A stretch of 64,000 nucleotides of DNA from Dichomitus squalens LYAD-421 SS1 (lineage: Eukaryota > Basidiomycota > Agaricomycetes > Polyporales > Polyporaceae). The stretch covers positions 1,697,163-1,761,162 of the forward strand of contig NW_006766883.1 in the NCBI RefSeq assembly GCF_000275845.1. The letters run 5' to 3'. The translations under genes and the position numbers were made by a program. Positions 60,221 through 64,000 of this stretch are shown piece by piece; position 1 is the stretch's first letter, and each line of letters starts with the position of its first letter. The notes under the pieces were generated by a model. That model saw only the letters and a program-made list of their open reading frames with translations, was not told where the DNA came from and made no database searches.

Positions 60221-62807
60221 TCAAGCCTTCTTCTCGACGCTGACGCTCGAGGAGTCGTCATCCACGAGCCCATCCTCGTCCTCCCCGACCTCGCCCTCCC
60301 AGCCGTTCTCGGCTAGGTACTTGAGGAATTTCTCGTCTTCCTCCGCGAGGTCTACTCCGGTCATGTCTGGAACGAAGAAGTACGTGACGAGAATACCCGT
60401 AACACCGCAGATGGCTGCAATGATGAACGTCCACCTGTCGGAGCGTATGTGGTTAGGTGAACTAGCTCGGACTGAGGAGCGAACTAGAGGTTAACTCACT
60501 TCTTGCCCAAGTGGACCTGGATGGGCGTAAAGGCCTGTGTGCCTACAGCTGCTCCAGTCTTGCCGAGGGCTGCCGAGAGCCCATAGCAGGTGCCTCTGTG
60601 CCTCGGTCAGTGACTGAACCATGTTTAATTTGGCGGGACACCCAGGCTCACCGTACGGGAGTCGCGAAAGATCTGGAAGCACGCAATATTAGCATGAGCG
60701 GCATGATGTCATACGGTGCCTTCTGCTCACTCTGCGCTCACAAGGCCAAGCATGTCTCCAGGGCCCTGTAGAATTCCGAGTATGAGCATGTGCAGCTTCC
60801 TCCGAGGTCGGAGAGTCAGTTACCAGGTTACCGAAAGACTGCATCAAACCATAGCTACAATAGCCGGTCAGCCAGTCCGAGACCCAAGGCATAGCAGGAA
60901 TGCGCACAAGATGACGAAAAGCGGGATGATCTTGGTGATCCTATCGTACGCGCAGCCGATGATCAGCCCTAAAGAAGGTCGGCATCTGCGCAGCGATACA
61001 AAACTCGGAAACTAACCGAAAACTAGGTAACCGCTGAACCCGAGGATCATCTAGGAGTCGAGATTTGAGCATTCGGAATTGTCGTCGGAAATACAGAGTG
61101 ACATGGCAGATGTTCCACGTACTGTGTTACGTCGGCCAAGGGGGTTGCAAAGCAATGCACCAACGAACACACCTGTGCGCTGTCAGCTGATGACAACGGT
61201 TCGTATGTCATGAAATCGCATACCAGGCAACGCGATGGCACCCAGCAACAATTGCCACTCTGCCGTTTTCTTGATGCTTCCGTCGTGAATGACGCTGGAG
61301 ATGATAGTACCGGAGAAAACGCCGTTGGGGAAAGTGACCTGTATGAGATGTATCGGTGAAAGGCTGCAACCCAATGCGTCTTCGAATTCTTACAAAGTCA
61401 TATAGGAACCTGATCATACCCTCAGTGAACTGACACAGCAACCTCTCACATTCGAAGGTAACGTACCAAGCACCACAAGTCCCGATCAGCGGTTTCCAGT
61501 AGCGCTTCACGACAAGCCAATAAGGCACCTGCCCTGTGCAGACGGTGAACATCTCAACAACAAAAGATTAAAGTTAACTCGCTCTTGATGGCACCCTTCC
61601 GGAACCTGCCAGTGTCATCCACGCGCAGTCAGTCTCTACAACATATGGTCGCAGTCATAGAGACACTTACAGCAGTGTCGTGAGCATCCGCATCCGGAAG
61701 TAGAAGACCGTCAAGGGCAGGAGGATGCCGATTCCGAAGCACACGCGCCAGACAGTAGGCAAGTGGTTTTCACCGGCGGCGGAGAGCACGATGAGGAATA
61801 CAGCCACCGCAAGCGGACCGCCGAACTGGTCGAACGGTAAGTCAACCGAACCATGATAGAGCCACGGTCGATGCTGGTGTACGTACGCTCAAGACAAAGT
61901 TCGTGACCATGATGAAAACTACATCAAGGAGAATCAGCCGTGTATGTTGGCTCAACGACAAGGATTTACAAAAGCGCACCAGGCCCTCTCTGCTTAAGCA
62001 TTTTCTCATTGGCGGCCTCGCTGGCGCTAGTCGAAGAAGCTGGATACTCTCCACCCACGCCCTGAGTGATTTCCGAATTTGAGCGCAGCACTAGGCAATC
62101 TCACGCGACGTCATACGCACCACACCGGTTATGCCTCTGGCGATGGTTAAGAACCAGAACAGACCCTGAACGCTGCCGTGTGCGCCGTGTGCGGCGGTGC
62201 CAAGCGTTGCACCGATGACAATGAGCAGCGTAGTCGCAACGAGCGCTGCCTTCCGCCCAATGCGGTCGCAAAGCAAGCCGACCGAGACCTGGCCCAAAAC
62301 CGCGCCTGAGAAACAGCCGAGAGTGTTAGTCCCACACGATGCCAGTTCAAACCTTAGATATTCCGGCATGCACGCACGTACCGACGAGGAGAGCGTTCGA
62401 CACACGAGTTGACACATCCGGCGTATAGTCCTTGGGATACAGCTTCTTGAAGACCACCTAGATGCGCCCAGACGTATCGATCGTCAGCGTTTGCCATGAA
62501 ACATGCGTCAGAGAGAAGCTAACTGACATTGGCCATGGTCATCAGGTTGTTCTGGTCTGCACAACATGAGGCCGCCGGTTCGCAAAATCACTTGACAATG
62601 AACAGGATTTTGGCACGTACATCCGTCGGAGATCAAGCCAAACGCTGCGGCGGCGATGGTCATGTACGCACTCAACGCCGCCCTCTTGGACATCGCGCTA
62701 GACTGCTCTGGCTTGGCCGAGGCCCGCTTTTGCTGCTGCTTGCCCTCGCCTTCGTACGAGTTGGCCGCAACGATGGCATCAGCGGTCTTCTGCGGAGAGT
62801 CGGCCAT
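60221..62807 (-). CDS. MFS transporter, GIT1/PHO84-like (glycerophosphodiester or phosphate type)
   Basis: Twelve-helix proton symporter of the phosphate:H+ branch of the MFS. The best fit by eye is the Git1 group (glycerophosphoinositol/-choline or phosphate uptake). The ATG at 62805-62807 starts MADSPQKTADAIVAANSYEG. Then a basic stretch and ALSAYMTIAAAAFGLISDG (TM1), a short exon YQNNLMTMANVVFKK, RVSNALLVGAVLGQVSVGLL and DRIGRKAALVATTLL. The signature GVGVGGEYPASSTSASEAAN lies across the intron near 62040-62130. Later parts include RVCFGIGILLPLTVFYFRMR, PYWLVVKRYWKPLIGTCGAW, LYDFVTFPNGVFSGTIISSV, LGRRNTMILGFSGYLVFG and FGNLGPGDMLGLVSAESYAT. The tail GWEGEVGEDEDGLVDDDSSS ends VEKKA-stop at 60221-60223. 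More than ten introns. Neighbour phytase (33.7 kb) could supply phosphate, but that is only a thematic link. Confidence 0.87.
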
Positions 62808-64000
62808 GATGATGGGCGTAGGGAGTCAAGGGACGCAGCGGCGGCGGCGTCGACAGGGAACCCGACCTCTATATGATACCAGGCTCCGACATCAAACACT
62901 ATCGACGCGATAACCAGAGCTACAGGCACAACGAGTCCCTCTTGAAGACAGACGTCCCCGCAGGGACGAACAGTTGGAACAAGTGGGGGTGCGCACGTGT
63001 GTGATGGCGGTCGCATATTCGCGAGCTCGATGCGCCCGGCTTCACGGCTTGATGGCTGTGGGAGTGTCGCCGTGAGCACGTTCTCCCACACGACAGAGAT
63101 CCGGACGCTTTCTACTGGGCCGATTTCGATGCAAAGGGGTCGCAGAAGGCAGCCATCTGCCATATTCAAGGACTTTTGTCTGGAGAGGCAACGGTTCTAC
63201 TTACAAAGAGTTGATCTTGTGCGTCCCCTCTTCATCGACTTGTTGCCGATCAAACACGCCGGATTCCCTGCCATGACATAAGCACACAGCTGCCTGCACG
63301 TGGTCTCATCCATTAGCAGATAGAGGCGCCGGATCCCCTGTCCTACAACCGTGGAGGCTGTTATAGATATAACAGTGACCTCGATGACGGGCGCGCCGAG
63401 AGTTTGAACTCGAATTCACAGACCTTGAATCGTCGGAAACACTATGGCGGCGGAGAACCTTTGTTCCGTCTTCGATAAGAATGCCCCTGCCAGCCGTGTG
63501 CGACCGCGCCTTTGGGCAGCAGCACTGAGAATCGATGGCAGGATTTGCGACCCTGCTTGTGGTACACCTTGACGTGTTCGCAACGACGCAAGCGGCTTGA
63601 GTATCGTCTCGTGAAGTAGGACACGCTCCGCAAGACGTTCATGTCTCGCTACATGTCTCTAGCACGCTCCGCAAGACGTTCATGTCTCGCTACATGCCTC
63701 TAGAAAAGCCTTCATCATGCAGTAGCAACAAAGCAGGTACGGGAGGAAGCGGCGTGGGGATCGACGGCCGAGAGAGTTCGAATGCTATCCCAACCATTGG
63801 ATGTGCGTCGGTTTGCCGAGGCTGTCTATCTCCGCCAGGCTAGGTCGAAGCCCACAACATCGTCGTCGTCGTCGTAGTGTCGGCCCCACTACTCTACATC
63901 TCCAGCTGGCGGACATCACAACTCAGCATGACACGCTTCATTTTGGGTTTCCGATATCCGCTCTTGCTGACCAGAGCTGTCCGGCGTTGTAAAGGACGAT
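62808..64000. other. Trailing stretch with no supported gene
   Basis: Begins with the promoter of the leftward transporter. Short frames on both strands have no recognisable content. It contains a 41-bp tandem duplication (63622-63703). A gene could begin just beyond the window, but nothing in it is visible here. Confidence 0.4.
63622..63703. repeat. 41-bp tandem duplication
   Basis: Two adjacent copies of a 41-bp unit starting CACGCTCCGCAAGACGTTCA and ending CTCTAG (63622-63662 and 63663-63703). They differ at one position (ACATGTCTC against ACATGCCTC). It lies in non-coding sequence. Confidence 0.93.

Overview
This is a window of nuclear DNA from a filamentous basidiomycete, most likely an Agaricomycete. 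Almost every gene is split by many short introns of about 50-60 nt (GT..AG, frequent gtaagt/gtacgt/gtgagt donors, CTGAC/CTAAC branch sites). The proteins found here (Sec39, Byr4, SLS1-like, NRDE2, GIT1-like transporter, BTB protein) fit a fungal and mostly basidiomycete repertoire. There are no operons, CRISPR arrays or bacterial signals. I assigned exons by reading protein-family similarity across splice sites by eye, so family calls come from recall of conserved motifs, not from a database search.

Layout, left to right. 0.5-3.1 kb (+): gamma-glutamyltranspeptidase-like Ntn hydrolase. 3.3-4.9 kb (-): PP2C phosphatase with a mitochondrial-type N-terminus. 5.1-6.0 kb: a non-autonomous hAT-type transposon with an exact 8-bp target duplication. 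6.2-8.6 kb (-): an intact cytochrome P450, followed by a decayed P450 paralogue at 9.6-11.4 kb. 12.2-16.3 kb (+): Vps18. 16.9-17.6 kb (-): CGR1. 18.5-21.3 kb (+): a long Ser/Pro-rich protein of unknown function. 22.1-25.3 kb (-): Sec39-domain protein. 25.6-26.4 kb (-): NIP7, divergent from 26.6-27.6 kb (+): urease accessory protein UreD. 28.2-30.6 kb (+): allantoate-permease-family transporter. 30.8-33.4 kb (-): mitochondrial m-AAA protease. 33.7-35.7 kb (-): secreted histidine acid phosphatase/phytase. 36.2-36.5 kb: a 350-bp TA-flanked MITE. 37.9-41.5 kb (+): NRDE2. 41.9-44.7 kb (+): Byr4/Bfa1-like. 46.7-49.0 kb (-): single zinc-finger protein. 49.6-50.2 kb (-): TMEM256/DUF423 membrane protein. 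51.5-52.7 kb (+): BTB-type protein. 53.7-56.8 kb (+): SPB1. 57.0-60.1 kb (-): SLS1-like mitochondrial protein. 60.2-62.8 kb (-): GIT1/PHO84-type transporter. The last 1.2 kb has no supported gene.

Most of the window is conserved housekeeping content: three 60S ribosome-assembly factors (CGR1, NIP7, SPB1), two membrane-tether subunits (Vps18 of HOPS/CORVET, Sec39 of the Dsl1 complex), three proteins with mitochondrial features (PP2C, m-AAA, SLS1-like), a nuclear RNA-surveillance factor and a mitotic-exit regulator. UreD beside a Dal5-type transporter is a possible nitrogen-use pair, and a phytase plus a glycerophosphodiester/phosphate-type transporter are possible phosphate-acquisition genes. 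I found no clearly new multi-gene system. The most informative non-gene signals are the two small transposons with intact ends and target duplications, and the decaying P450 copy.
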